Shown here piece by piece: positions 48,418 through 60,971 of a stretch of 64,000 nucleotides of DNA (position 1 is its first letter; every line of letters begins with the position of its first letter). This DNA comes from Monomorium pharaonis (Eukaryota; Arthropoda; Insecta; Hymenoptera; Formicidae), in NCBI RefSeq assembly GCF_013373865.1, contig NC_050470.1, forward strand, positions 3,766,373 to 3,830,372, given 5' to 3'. A program made the translations under genes and the position numbers. The notes beneath the pieces were generated by a model, which had not been told where the DNA came from, made no database searches, and saw only the letters and a program-made list of their open reading frames with translations.

Positions 48418-51400
48418 ACGCTCCCTCCCGCGAACACGTCGTCACGCGAGGGGTTGCGAAGTGGTGAGAAGGGAAGTGAAGGCAATGTCCCCTTCTCCCC
48501 TTTCCTGCACCTCTGGGTTTTCGAGAAGGCAGAAAAAGGTTCAATTAAAGAGAATCGTTTCGGTAACTGGAATTTTGTCGAATAGTTAACGTCGTTAACG
48601 TCGAATACGAACTTTAAAATTTAAAAGGCGGTCTTTAACTTCCTCGAGTGGAAAGTCTACGTACGTTGACATGGAAGTGGGTTTTATTACTACGTACTTT
48701 TTGTCTCTCGTTCTCGGTTTGTTGTGATTATATTGTTGATTTTTTTGACATGTAAAATCATATAAATAACACTCCATTGCTCTCATTCGCCAAACACACA
48801 CACATTTTCAAAGTCTTTAACAAAAATTGCACTAAATAAAATTGTGAAAATAATCTACAAGATTGTAAGTAAAAAGTCAGAAAATTTCGGAGCCAACTTT
48901 TATGTGTCACATTTGTGCAAATAAAAATTGAATATGAACTGAATGTTTGCCTCATATGAGAGCAATGGAGGATTAAAAAAGCCATCGTATTGTTAGACAT
49001 ATCATACAAGAAATTTTCAAATAAAAATGTTAAGATTTTTACAAACATTGATCTAAGTATTGGCAACTGTTTAAAACACGCAATCTGAAACATATAAATC
49101 GAGAAACAAAACTTATGAGATTGAAACGTTGTTCTATATTATGCACTCTTCAATATAACATGATAAAATAAACTATATTTAATGCAGAAGACAGAATTAA
49201 GTTCCCTTTTCCTATCTCTCTCACACGATATAAATACGATAATAATTTATTTTATCATGTATTATCTTGAAACGAGAAAATAGTAAACTTTTATGTGATC
49301 CGTCGAGTGCATAATCAAATAACCACGTATGGATGCACATATTCAGCGTTCGATTATATGTCACACCAAATGATTAAATCAAAAGTCGTTATAAAATAAT
49401 AAATTTGATGTGAAGTCTCTCAGAAAATAGAACGCAACGAATGTTCCGTACATTTGATATATTTAGAATGCTTCTATGTATTTGGTTATTTTATTATAAT
49501 CATATATGAAACTGTGGAAATAGGACGCTGAAAGTTCGATTTGATGCATCTAGCGGTGCGTTAATTGAAAGATGAAGGATAAGTGATCTATGAACCATTA
49601 AATTGTCTGATCGGCATTTTAACCGAGTCGATGGAGAATACGTGACAAACGAGCGTCGATGTCATGAGCAGTAGAATTAATTCATAGCGATTTGTGATCT
49701 ACGAGCTATGCCGATACTGCGAGAGAAATTGAGGTTTCTGAAAGAAAGATCAATTTTAACGAGATTATTGTGTTTTATTGGTGTAATTACATGTTATATA
49801 ATTATAAATACATAATTATATATTTATAACTTATTCTTCCATCTATATACATGAGGATTAAATTTTACACATATAAATACGATAGAATAAATATTTCTCG
49901 CAGGCTGCACTTCAAATCCAATTGTGTGAAAATTACCTTATTCGTCTGATTTAGTTTTCCATGCATAAAAATAACACTACATTGCATGAAAAGATGAATT
50001 TACATATTTAAATGTGTAGTTTAATATGTTTTGCTGTTACTTTTAATAAACGGAAATTAAATTGTGAATGAGGCATTTTTATACATTTGAATTTGCAGCA
50101 TAATGTCTGATTGAAATCACATTTTGCAAATTTAGTCGCTCTTATCTGGCTTCTCAATTAACCGATTCAATTGCTTTCGACTACCCGCATCCGGATTGCC
50201 CGTTCGGTCGGTCCGGACATCTCGAGGAATCGCCGCCGGAACAATTCGCGAGCGCGCCATGAATATAGAGTAAATAGTTCCGTACAGATATTATTACACG
50301 CGTTATTAGGATTATTCGCAGCCATATGAATATTGAAACGTACGAGATATTTGTAAGCGTTAGCGATCGTGTGGTTGAGATGCGTCCGAGTAATTCCATA
50401 TTCGCGCGATCCATACCGGAAATATTTTCGCGTTAATTGCGACTTGCACGGCACTGTTTACGCGATAGTTAGGACAATTACAACGGCGCGCAGTGATACA
50501 GGCTTACCTCGGAGATTAAAAATCGCTTATGTCCCAACGCGCTTAATTCACAAAAGCGCGCGCCACGCTCTAAAATCCGTGTACCTAAATGCGATTACTC
50601 ATCATTCTCTGCCAGCAATTACTATTTTCTTTCACGTTTTTTGCCATTGTTGAAAGTTTACGATATTAATGCATATTAAAGGAGAGAGGAATACATTTTT
50701 GCGCCATTTCTTCTGTCGATTTTTTATTTCTCATTTTTGATCTTTCAAAATCATTAGCTACTCTAATATCTAGGCAAGTATGCGTAAACAACAATTGTCA
50801 TAAATCTCTATGATTTTTCCGAGAGTACACAGAAAGAAAATTTCTCGCTCTTGCATTCTTGTTTATGAGTCTCGCGAAAAATTCTCCTTCTATTTTTTTC
50901 TTTGCTGATATAAAGTTCGCAAAACAAAGCGCGATCGACGCGGTCTCCCGAGACGTCTACGTCAGAAATTTCCATCGACAGGAGGCATTTAAGCGGCGAA
51001 CAAAGCGCTTTTGGAAAATAAGCCGCGAATTTTTCTCGCTCGGTAGGTCGGAAGTTTAAGTGGTCGAGCGCGAAAGTAGAATGAGAAAGACGGAAAAAAA
51101 AGGTCCACTCGGGCTGAGAATGTGAGAAAGAGAATAAATACGGCACGAATGGGGTTTGACTTTCTATATTTGCGGAGAGAGACCGGCTCGGGATTCGCGC
51201 GCGTGGAAACCTTTCATTAATTTCACAAAGGCGGCCACTTGACCCTCTAACCGTCACCACCGATTCTTACGTCTCTTTTTTTCTTTCCTCTCTCTCTTTC
51301 GAGAAAGAGAGAGGGAGAGAGAGAGAAGATCGAAAAATCAGATAAAGAGCGATAGCAACGAGCGAATTATGCTCAACTCATTAAACGCAAGCCGAACGAA

Positions 51401-51947
51401 TGTGGAAACTTGTGTTCCCGCACAATCAGCGCCGAGTGTAGTATCTGACAAATAAGATTCAGACTGTCACGATGAATAAAAATCACGTGGACGCTAAACT
51501 TGGACGGAGTTGTATTCTCATCATACATTTAATTTCTGAATATAACATAGTCGAGTCTAATTTTAACGCTAAGTGCTCGAATTCTTATTTATATAATACC
51601 TAGTTTTAATCCTTATCAGCTTCTATTATGCTTCACTCTATTTATGTAACGTAGAAAACGAATGGAGTATAATTAGTTTCATGAAAGCCGATCCGACAGT
51701 TGAAAACGAAGCGAACGTCTTTTGGTAGAGCTTAGAATGGAAAATCGACATATTTAATTCGCCCGCGATTGTGCCCGTTCGTAATTTTCGCCGGGTAACG
51801 TTGGACTCCTTATTTACATGTGCTTACACTATCAGTTTCCATTCGCGGCACGATTCGCCAGTCCTACCTAACTGAATTCGCCAAATTCTCAATCGAAAGT
51901 CAATAATTGCACAGTTGGATCTGAACTCATGTAATTCGACTGCGATC

Positions 51948-51970
51948 GGGAGGGGGGAAGGGGGGGGTGG
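51948..51970 (+). repeat. G-rich tract with quadruplex potential
   Basis: Runs of 3, 6, 8 and 2 guanines separated by one or two bases, in otherwise mixed sequence. It could form a G-quadruplex on the + strand. Confidence 0.6.
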
Positions 51971-54826
51971 AACATCGGTTAATCTCGACCGGGTACACAG
52001 AGCCGAGGCGCTTTTGTACAACATTTTCGCTTTATCTTCGTGCCGCCACACGTCGAGGAATCCTCGTAGCTCCTCTCATCGCGCGGGCCGCCATTAATGT
52101 AAATATTGTCTCAGCCCGCGCGTTAGTTAACCGCATTCGCTCGTCTATTCGACACGTTCCCAAGTATTTCATTTATTTTTCCACAACGGTTTATCTATCC
52201 ACTGTGTTCGACTAATAATATCCGCACGGTTGATTTGCCACTCGGCAAAAATTGCTCACTCTTTAATCGTTAATCTGATTTACTTCGCAAGAAATTTGAT
52301 TTCCACATTTAAGTTTTAATAATCGACAAGATTTTCATACAAGGAAAGGTGAAAATGTGATTCTGGTAATATACCATGATAAAACATCTCTTTTTATTAT
52401 TATACATTTTTTATCGTAGCTGAATAATAAACCTGAAATGATGATCAGAAATTGCAATATCACAGCTCGTTCTTTGAAAAATGTTTCTATGACACGCATA
52501 TATTATACACACACATTATCAAACCAAAAAGATTTCGTTATATTATAAAATGAAACAATTTTCTCTTGTTACATGATGAGGGGAAAAGATTAATGTTCTG
52601 TCGATTTAATGTGACACAAAAGATTTTCAAGATGAATTGGTTATCATTAATTCCATTACGTGCTCACGTTACAAAACGAATAAATCACAGACCCATTATT
52701 TTGCGAATCGAATTTTATGTTAGATGTATTATTTGAGTTTCATTTAATCATTAAGAAATAAGTATTACACAATTTCAGTCTTAGGAAAATTATTTAGCAG
52801 TTACTACTTTTGCAAGGATGTAATTCTAAAATTATAAAGTCTTTGTGGCCGGTAAATGGCTCATGAATTGTATCGGCGACAACGTTAAGTTTCAATTATT
52901 ACAATTTATTCTCCGCTAAAATTACAGTCCGCAATAACGGCTAAAAGGAACAGATTACAAGGCTCGTTACTTTCCCGCGGTAGTGTCGATAAATTTCCAA
53001 AAGCTCTTTCTTTCTGTCCTAACTAAATGGAGCTTAAAAATTCTCGCACGAGCTTTTTCTGGCATTGACGATTTATAATTCAATATTCACGACGTCCATC
53101 GACATGTCAAATAATAGAGGAGCTTTATCTGTGCCGAAAAGAGATTTGTCGTAATCCATTTAATATAGTGCATTTGAGATTACGAGCCGGCCGCGGCTCG
53201 TTAATGGCGAATTTTTCGCCCGCGTTAACGGCAGCGCGAGCGGTTAATAAAGCGCGGAAGCGCGCGGTGGAGAACGATCGGCTTGAATCGCCCTCGAAAC
53301 AATCGTATCGCAAACTCGTTTTATCAACGACCGTGCGCCTGTTCGTCGCTCTGTAGCCTATATTTTTATCGCAGCTTTTGCTCGCACGTTTGTTCGCACA
53401 TTATATACGAAGTGGGACTTTTATTCTTCGATAAATTTCATAAATCAAGACGGAAAGTTGCCCCCTATGTCTAAGTGAATTGGACATTTGAAAAATAACG
53501 TGAGTTAAGCGAGGTAAGTGCGTATGCGGGACAAGTACGTAGGGTGATTGAGAGTTACCGAGTACCTCTCTTCTAACTTTGGATAGAGATTTCTAACTTC
53601 GCTAAGGTGGAAGACCGGAGAGTAAAATAGCATTAAATTTATTAAAGAAGTATGAAGGTATTACGTGCACTCGCTCCCGTGTGCACTTAGTTCCACGCCC
53701 TCTAAGTCATTGTTACTGTCAAAAAGTTGTGGGTCGCATCGTAATATTCGGTGACCTCGCAAACTCGATTTCGGTCAAGCTCGCTTGTATCTCCTCGGTG
53801 CTGCCATCCAGTCACTTATGCTGCCAGAAACAAAATCACAAATAGCCAGATATATGAAAAAATGTGCTTGACCAGCTTGACGACATAAATCACAACACTC
53901 GATTAGTCGTCAGAACTAATACTGCAATTTCATCTGCTATCAAAATATCTCTAAGTGCTTTCTAAGTTCGAAAATCAGTAAAATTTTAATGTTGTAATGA
54001 TATTAGAAATCATATTTGCACTGTCGGTTACTACTGTTTAATTAGTGATAATACACTGGTAAGAGTGAGAGCATCTTTCTCTTAATTGGAATCATTTCTT
54101 AATTGAAGAAATACTCACTGATGCTCACTTATAAGTATAGCCTCTGTAAATGAGTGAATAATACATTGATTCTAACTTAGAGAATGCTTTATTTAATTTC
54201 TGATCCTTTTTTTATATTGCATTGTTCAATCTACTCTTATAAACTTTCAAGCCATGCTATAAAAGAATTTGCTATATGTCAGGATATCCAAAAATATACT
54301 TGGGAAAATAAGAATACATTTTTTTATATTTACTTGACCCTATTATGAATTCCGAACATGCATATAACTTTTAATTTTACGAGTTTAACATTTGAGGTTA
54401 TTTTTTACTTACTTTTTCTGTTTAATCTTGCAAAAGTATTTCACTTTATTAATTTAATTAGATGGCAGCGCTGTACTAGAAATGACTTTGTTTCTCCGTT
54501 TGCATGACGCAGAGGATATACGTATATATAATAAAATTGACCATTGCGGTCGCATCTCGTGTCATTTCAGTATTCATATCCGTGTTTATAACGAATAGAC
54601 AATAATAGCGACGCGTTCGATCAAAGTATCAACATAATGATAAGAATAAAAATCGGGAATATACAGAGACGCGCGAGAGACGAATGTAGGCCGCTCGTAC
54701 TATACATACGCGCGATGCAATAATCGCGAAGAAGTCGCAAGAGCCCTCGAATGCGTACGAAGGAAATGCCGCTCCCAGGCGCCGATAAAAGAGTGCGAAA
54801 TCGATCGGCACAGGCTCGCCCACGCC

Positions 54827-54869
54827 ATCGTCGTCGTCGTCGTCGTCCTCATCGTCTTCGTCTTCGTCG
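54827..54869. repeat. (CGT)n/(CTT) trinucleotide tract
   Basis: On the minus strand one frame gives a run of aspartate and glutamate that continues about 65 codons further into unrecognised sequence. Upstream this frame is closed by a stop after about 20 codons, so an acidic-tract gene is not supported. Confidence 0.75.
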
Positions 54870-56030
54870 ATGTAGCCTCCGGAAACCGGTTGTGAAACGC
54901 GTGTTCTCTCGCGTATAAATATCTATAAACATCTTGTATCTTTGCCCGCACGGAAAAGCACCTGTCTCCAGGTGAGCACGCACCATCGTCATCCTGCGGA
55001 GGGAAATAAATTCACATGAGCGCGAGTGTGCGCGCACCCGGTGCGGAATAATATCCCAGTAATGGAGATATTGCAATCTTTGAGAAATAATATTTATTGT
55101 GTCGTGGAAAAACTCGCGGCGCGAATATTTTTTTTTCCTCCGCTCAGATCAGAGGAGAAACGGCAACCGCGGCGATGCGTTTAACGAGGCGCGGTTACGA
55201 CACACAACTGTGAAATTCTCTCTCTTTCGTTGCTCTTTCGTCCTACGTAAATGTTTTACGCTTTTAAACGGATATATGATTCGTCTCAATAATTTATCCG
55301 CGATGTAAGCATTTGCCGTTTTTAATTTTACAGACAACAAAAGCGAAAGTTTTTAGCTCGAGGATATTGACATACAGAAGTAGTCTCTTTGGGGAAAATG
55401 TACATTTTTCTAAATCTCAGATTTAACTGAAATTCACCGAATCAAGCGCATCTTGTATACATTGTATTCAATTAACTCGCCACTTTATGCAAATATATGC
55501 ACATTCTTTTTGATCGCGATTACAATTAATCACGCAAACACAAACAGTCGCACTCGAAAGGTAGAAATACATGTCGAGAAACATCACGAATCGGGCGCGG
55601 ATTTATTTATGTAGCGATCGAATGCGCGTTTTATGTTTCGACGGTCGGATACAATGCAGATTTATTCTGTAAGCTGGCGTTTACGCGACGCTTCGCTGAT
55701 CGAGGAACGGTTTTTCCCTTGCCGTGAAAACGGACAGCCGGGAAAGCCGGATGAGACGCGAAAAGTCGATACGTATCCGACGTGAATATGCCGTTAAATC
55801 GGCGGATTTCGCGCCCACCCACTCGGGATAAGACCGCTTAATTAACCATAATTACTTGTACCCTCCGGAGATCTCTTCTCAGCCGACCCGCTGTCTGCAA
55901 CTTGGCTTTCCGCTTCGCGTCTCGATCAAAGTTGCTAATTAAAATTAATCCTTAAAGTTTTTATCAGCCCATCGATTGTGTCAATTGAATTCGTTATACG
56001 CACATTTGCCTCGGAAAATACTTTCAATAC

Positions 56031-56157
56031 AGGCTGTGTCGGAAAGAGATGGACAAACTTTAGGACCGTATTCTTATTTTTACAGTAAGTTACTTACTGC
56101 AAAAATGAGAAAAAGGCATATGCTCTTAAAGTTTGCCATTTATTTCTGAAACATCCT
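56031..56157. mobile_element. 127-bp fold-back MITE
   Basis: Nearly the whole element is an inverted repeat around a single central T at 56091. The innermost arms CAGTAAGT and ACTTACTG (56083-56090, 56092-56099) are perfect. The outer arms match with scattered substitutions and a short indel: AGGCTGTGTCGGAAAGAGAT against the complement reading AGGATGTTTCAGAAATAAAT, then both reading AAACTTTA. There is no reading frame, so it is non-autonomous. Short fold-back elements of this kind are common in arthropods; the superfamily cannot be fixed because no clear target duplication is visible. Confidence 0.8.
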
Positions 56158-58051
56158 TTACATTACTTTTCATAAACATTTGATTATATGTGTAAAATAT
56201 TTCGAAATTGTAAGAATTTCTTTTTCAAATTTATTTTGCTATTAATTTTTGAGTCAATTGGAACATTTGCCATTATGAAATATATTATGAAATATATAAT
56301 AAAAATATTAATATGTCCGGCATATACGCTGTAAGAAGCGATTATTCTAGTATTATTTTTATTTCATATTTATTTTATATATTATATATTTTGTATATAT
56401 AATTGTTTAAATCTTGAGCATACATATCGGGTAATAAGGAAAATATTACGCAATGTTATGGGATTGAAGCTTTCGATTATTGTGCACTACAATGAAAATG
56501 AATACGTCGTTCGGTATTAATTTAAACCCATAATTTGCTTGCTCATCGTACATAATTTTATCGTTGAGGAATTAATTCTCGAGCTTGCTCGCGCTTTACG
56601 ATATCTTCTACGAAGCGTTGCTTAGGCGTGCGGCATGCAATATCGGAGTACATGTTATTGCGAAGTGAGTAAACTGCAGGGCAATTCGGAGCATCTCGGG
56701 CGCAATCGCTACGTCTTAAGCACTTACATTTACAGACCTTAAATAACAAAAAACCGCTTAAAAACGTCTCCTTACATCTAATTCTGCACGTCTAATCTAC
56801 GCTCAAGAATGTCATTACGCGTTATAAATTAGTTTTAGTTTAGTTACATCTAACTTAAAGATCGCCTTTCTTATTGAGTTTCTTAAAAAGATCGATCATT
56901 AGTGTCAACGAAATTTGTATAATCTACGTTACTAAGCGAAGGGTCAATTTAGACATCGACATACCCGCAATTTCAGAGTGCAGAGTGCCGTTATATAAGA
57001 GGGCGTTCCACGCCCTTTTCTCTCCCTCACGGTGCTTTAAAGTCGCCGACTAATTGACTATGGTAATCAGTTAATTATTATTAATAAGGATCCATCGAGA
57101 TCGCGTGAGCGGTCGTCGATGAGCGACGTCCGCGTCTCTTAATCCGCCGCGAAAATTTATGAAGCTCGAGCCCGAGCTGGCGCACCCATCCTATCTACCC
57201 CGGATATCAACGGCCTCTCGTCTTCTCGTAAATTACAGTGGCATCCGATCGAATGACATCCGCCGTGGCGTGGAGACGGAATTAATTACTTAAAACCGAT
57301 ATCGCCGCGGGGCGTCGCAATGTACGACGTGTCATTTGCTCCTCCAACTCGAATTTCTCGTATTTATTTCCAGCCTGAAACTTCCTGCCGAACTAGTAAA
57401 ATCGCGATCTAAAATCGACTCGTCCATTCGACAGTTTCGCCCATCCCGGGAGGGACGCGCCATAAACGAGAGATGGCTACCCGACCCCTGGGACGCGTCG
57501 GGTAAACAAAAGCCGCTGCGTAAACAGCGTCTAATCCGCTCATTGAACGTGATTAACATATTTGCGCATGTACGCTCTCGGAAAATACGTACGTGATATG
57601 ATTAAGCGTAAGCGTTCAATTCTCTCTTAAAATCATTACAAGAGTGTTACCTCCATTTTATCGAATTAATTTCTTTCATATAGATTCCACGTGCTCTCGC
57701 GCGGAGATCAAAGCCGATGCGAGCTGAACGATTTCAATTTTCGATATTGCAAATGTAAGAGAAACACACGCCGTACGCCACAATCGCCGGTGTCTCTATA
57801 ATTGCGAGCAGACATGAAGTGCGGTCTCTTTTGCGTCTCTCTTTCTCTCTCTTCCTATCTCTACTATATAAACATGTCCACGAGCTTTTCTACTTCCTAT
57901 CGCTGCTATGACAACAAGTGCGCCGTTCATCAATTTCTTCCCAGAAACACGCTAGTAAGCGTGAATCAGCTTTAATGGACCAGTTTTCTCTGCGATCGAG
58001 GGTGTAAGATGTGTAATTAAGCGTGATTAGCTGTCGCGGCTGTTCGAAATC

Positions 58052-58094
58052 TCTCTCCTCCTCCTGCTCCTCCTCCTCCTCCTCCTCCTCTTTC
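58052..58094. repeat. (CTC)n trinucleotide tract
   Basis: CTC triplets, giving poly-serine or poly-glutamate translations that should not be taken as coding evidence. Confidence 0.9.
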
Positions 58095-58130
58095 TCCTCT
58101 GCCTCTCTATTTCTCGTCCGTCTACTGTTT

Positions 58131-60971
58131 GTAATCCGATTTTCTGCCTCGTATAGCGCGCGCGCGAGACGGGATATCGACGCTCCGAATTTTGCGCGTC
58201 GCAGCGCGACCCAGGAGCGGCCTCCGTGTAAAAGCGCGATACGACTTTCGACGCTGCCGGGGGCAGCGTTTATTCGTGCGTTTTGTTCCCTCGACAGCGA
58301 GGCTAATACTGCCGAAGCTTCGTGTGTAATGTCGAGTGAAAGTACCATCGGAATAACGGTTGAATTTAAAGTTGCCATTAGTGAACCATCTCAAGCAGAA
58401 CGGAGAGGCGCGTAACGTGTATAACATCCGATTCCCAGCGGTTTTTTTTTTTTTATTTTTTTAAAGGAAATATTTAAAGGATTTTCTCTAATAAATAACT
58501 TTCTTATAACGACGCATGTCCGATAATCATTGTATTGTAAAACAGCGGCTAGAAAAATAATTTACATATATCTAATTTTCTTCTACATATCTACGTTTAA
58601 TTATCCGTAGCGCTTTTTATTTTGGAGATACACAAAATGTCTTGCTGCCTTTCCGCTATTTCATTAACAAACAAACCTTTAAACACTCAACAAAGAGGTT
58701 TTTAAGCTTTTAAATTATTTTTTCTATATTGCTGTTTGATATTTATTTCTCTTTGTCGCTTTTAGCGCGAGTCCCTATTAGATACCTCCTGCCGTCCGCC
58801 CTAACGTCGTTCGCTTTGCGCATTATTTCGCGTATATTGCAACAACGCGTGCGAGCAAACCGCAACGCAATTTCACGACGGGGACACAAGTAAAGTGTGT
58901 AACCAGTCCGCAAAATGTGCCCCACGGAATACCGGCTTGATCCGTCTCATGCCCGTCCGGTAATCCGATTTTCCGCTCGGTATCGGCGAAAAGCGGCATC
59001 GCGTCGCAGTCGAATTTAAGCGACGCGATGCGCGAAGGGCAGAATTTTCATCTCGCCCTCCTCGGCCAGGTACACTCGCTTCCATCGCAACGTGTGCATT
59101 CGGTCGTTCCTTCTCTCTCTTTTTTTTTCTTTCTCTCTCTCTCTCTCTCTCTCTCGAAAAACCTCTCGATATGCTAATACCCTTGATACCCATGTAGCAC
59201 GTTAGCCGGCTGAATTTTTTCGCGGAAACGTTTACGCCGCTTCGTTAGCTCGTTAGAGCGGGCTCCATTGATTTCTTCCGTGCGCAAAGGAAAGGACTCC
59301 CATTTCCCGCCGGCTGTTTAGATTCTCTTCCGCGCGTTACTGTTACGCGTAATTTGATTTTCTTGTCACGGCTTTAGACTCGTATAATCAAAAACTGCTG
59401 TAGAAAAAGAGCTACAGAGTTTTTTAAAGGATAGCCTCGTCCTTATCAAGTTTGTACATTACGCGTAATTAGAACGTGTCTTTTTGAACGAATATTGTTT
59501 CTCGTACGGAAATTCAGAATTATAGCTGAAAAATTAACGGATGCACTTCGATTATCTGTGGAAGAAATTAAGTATTTACGTACATCTGCTTGAATTATTG
59601 TAAAAATTTATCGTGATTATAAATCGATGATTGTGATTGGAACATGCGAAAGACGGTATTCCTATTAATTTTGTGCCGTAACGAGAATTATACGTCGCGA
59701 ACGGAATTCGAGGCCTTCACTATCCGTACCAGTAATCACGGACAGTTTGGGGCGTAATTCACTTTGATCGCTTTTCGCACCAGTCGTTAAACGGCCGTTA
59801 ATATCGCTGTTAAAGGCCCTAATACGAGACCTATATACAACCCCTGTTGTATAATGGTGATTAACCCACATATCAGAAAAGCGCTTCTCATTTAAATACA
59901 CTGCTCTAACTCGTAATTTGCGACAAAGAATCCCTATCCATTTCAAATATGTATATTTATACAAATGCCCTCGATTGTCGTACCAATTCGTAAAGTTTAT
60001 ATAATTGTATCTCTCTCTCTCGATCGAAAAAATTCCTTATGATTGCTAATTAATATTAAACATAATTATCAAGCTATTATATTAGAATCGCTTAAACATA
60101 TTTAACCAAATCTAAGCAATATGAACATTTCTTTATTCAACTAATCCCAATGTAATATGCAAGCCTTCAAGCAGTGTGGCATATTTTTACTTCCGATTGC
60201 TGTCAATTGTAGTTTCACGCAAACCAACCTGTGTTTCGCCGATTTGATGTTATTATGCTTTTACGATTAATGCAGTTTATATTTAAAGTGATGTACACGA
60301 CATAAATTTTTACACTCCGGTTAAAATGAATGCCTCGCTTTTCATTTCTATTATACTCAACGCTTCTTTTTTTTGTTAATTTTGCGTGCACTTTCGAAAT
60401 AAATGGCTCCGCCGCTGGCTACCGTAGTCCCATATGTTAGATTCATCATAACATACATTTTCAGGAAGTTATGTATTTTTAACCGTTTTAAAGATTTATA
60501 TTTTTTTGGGGAATTTTTATAAAGTACCTCCGCAATTATGGCGTGAACTTTCGCAGGAAAATAGTTTAACGAGGCAAACTGCAAAATAATGAAAGGATCT
60601 CCCTTTAAATTTTCCAATGGTTCAGTAGACCACGTTCGAGAGAGACACGTAATTGGTACTCGTAAGCATCACGTTAAAAGTACTCGCCGTCCTGTGCCAC
60701 ACGTTTCGCGCGCCATTATTGGCCATTGGGTCGAATCCTCGAACGCTTGAAGCAAGACCTCGACAAAAGCGATGCGCACTTAACTCAATCGCGTGTCGCG
60801 CGCGACGAATCCCCGTTTAATCAGCACCTTTTAGGCGACCCCCGAGATAAGACTCGTAATTAGTTATACAGGTCGCTTTGAAGCGCCGTCTTTCGTCCCT
60901 CCCCTCCTCCCTCTGCCCCTCCGACTACCAGAGCTACCAGACGTTTGCACCTAATCTGATTTTCCGCCTCG
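58131..60971 (+). repeat. Three copies of a short recurring motif
   Basis: GTAATCCGATTTTCTGCCTC at 58131, GTAATCCGATTTTCCGCTCG near 58960 and CTAATCTGATTTTCCGCCTC at 60951, all in the same orientation and each preceded by a CGTC or GACG-containing stretch. Spacings are about 830 and 1,990 bp. Flanking similarity is weak, so this may be the best-kept part of a longer decayed repeat. Confidence 0.45.
59131..59155. repeat. (CT)n microsatellite
   Basis: About 12 CT dinucleotides after a T-rich run. Confidence 0.9.

Noticed and set aside
60727..60745. tRNA B-box-like GGGTCGAATCC
   Set aside because: No A box at the right distance upstream and no acceptor-stem pairing; one base off the B-box consensus.
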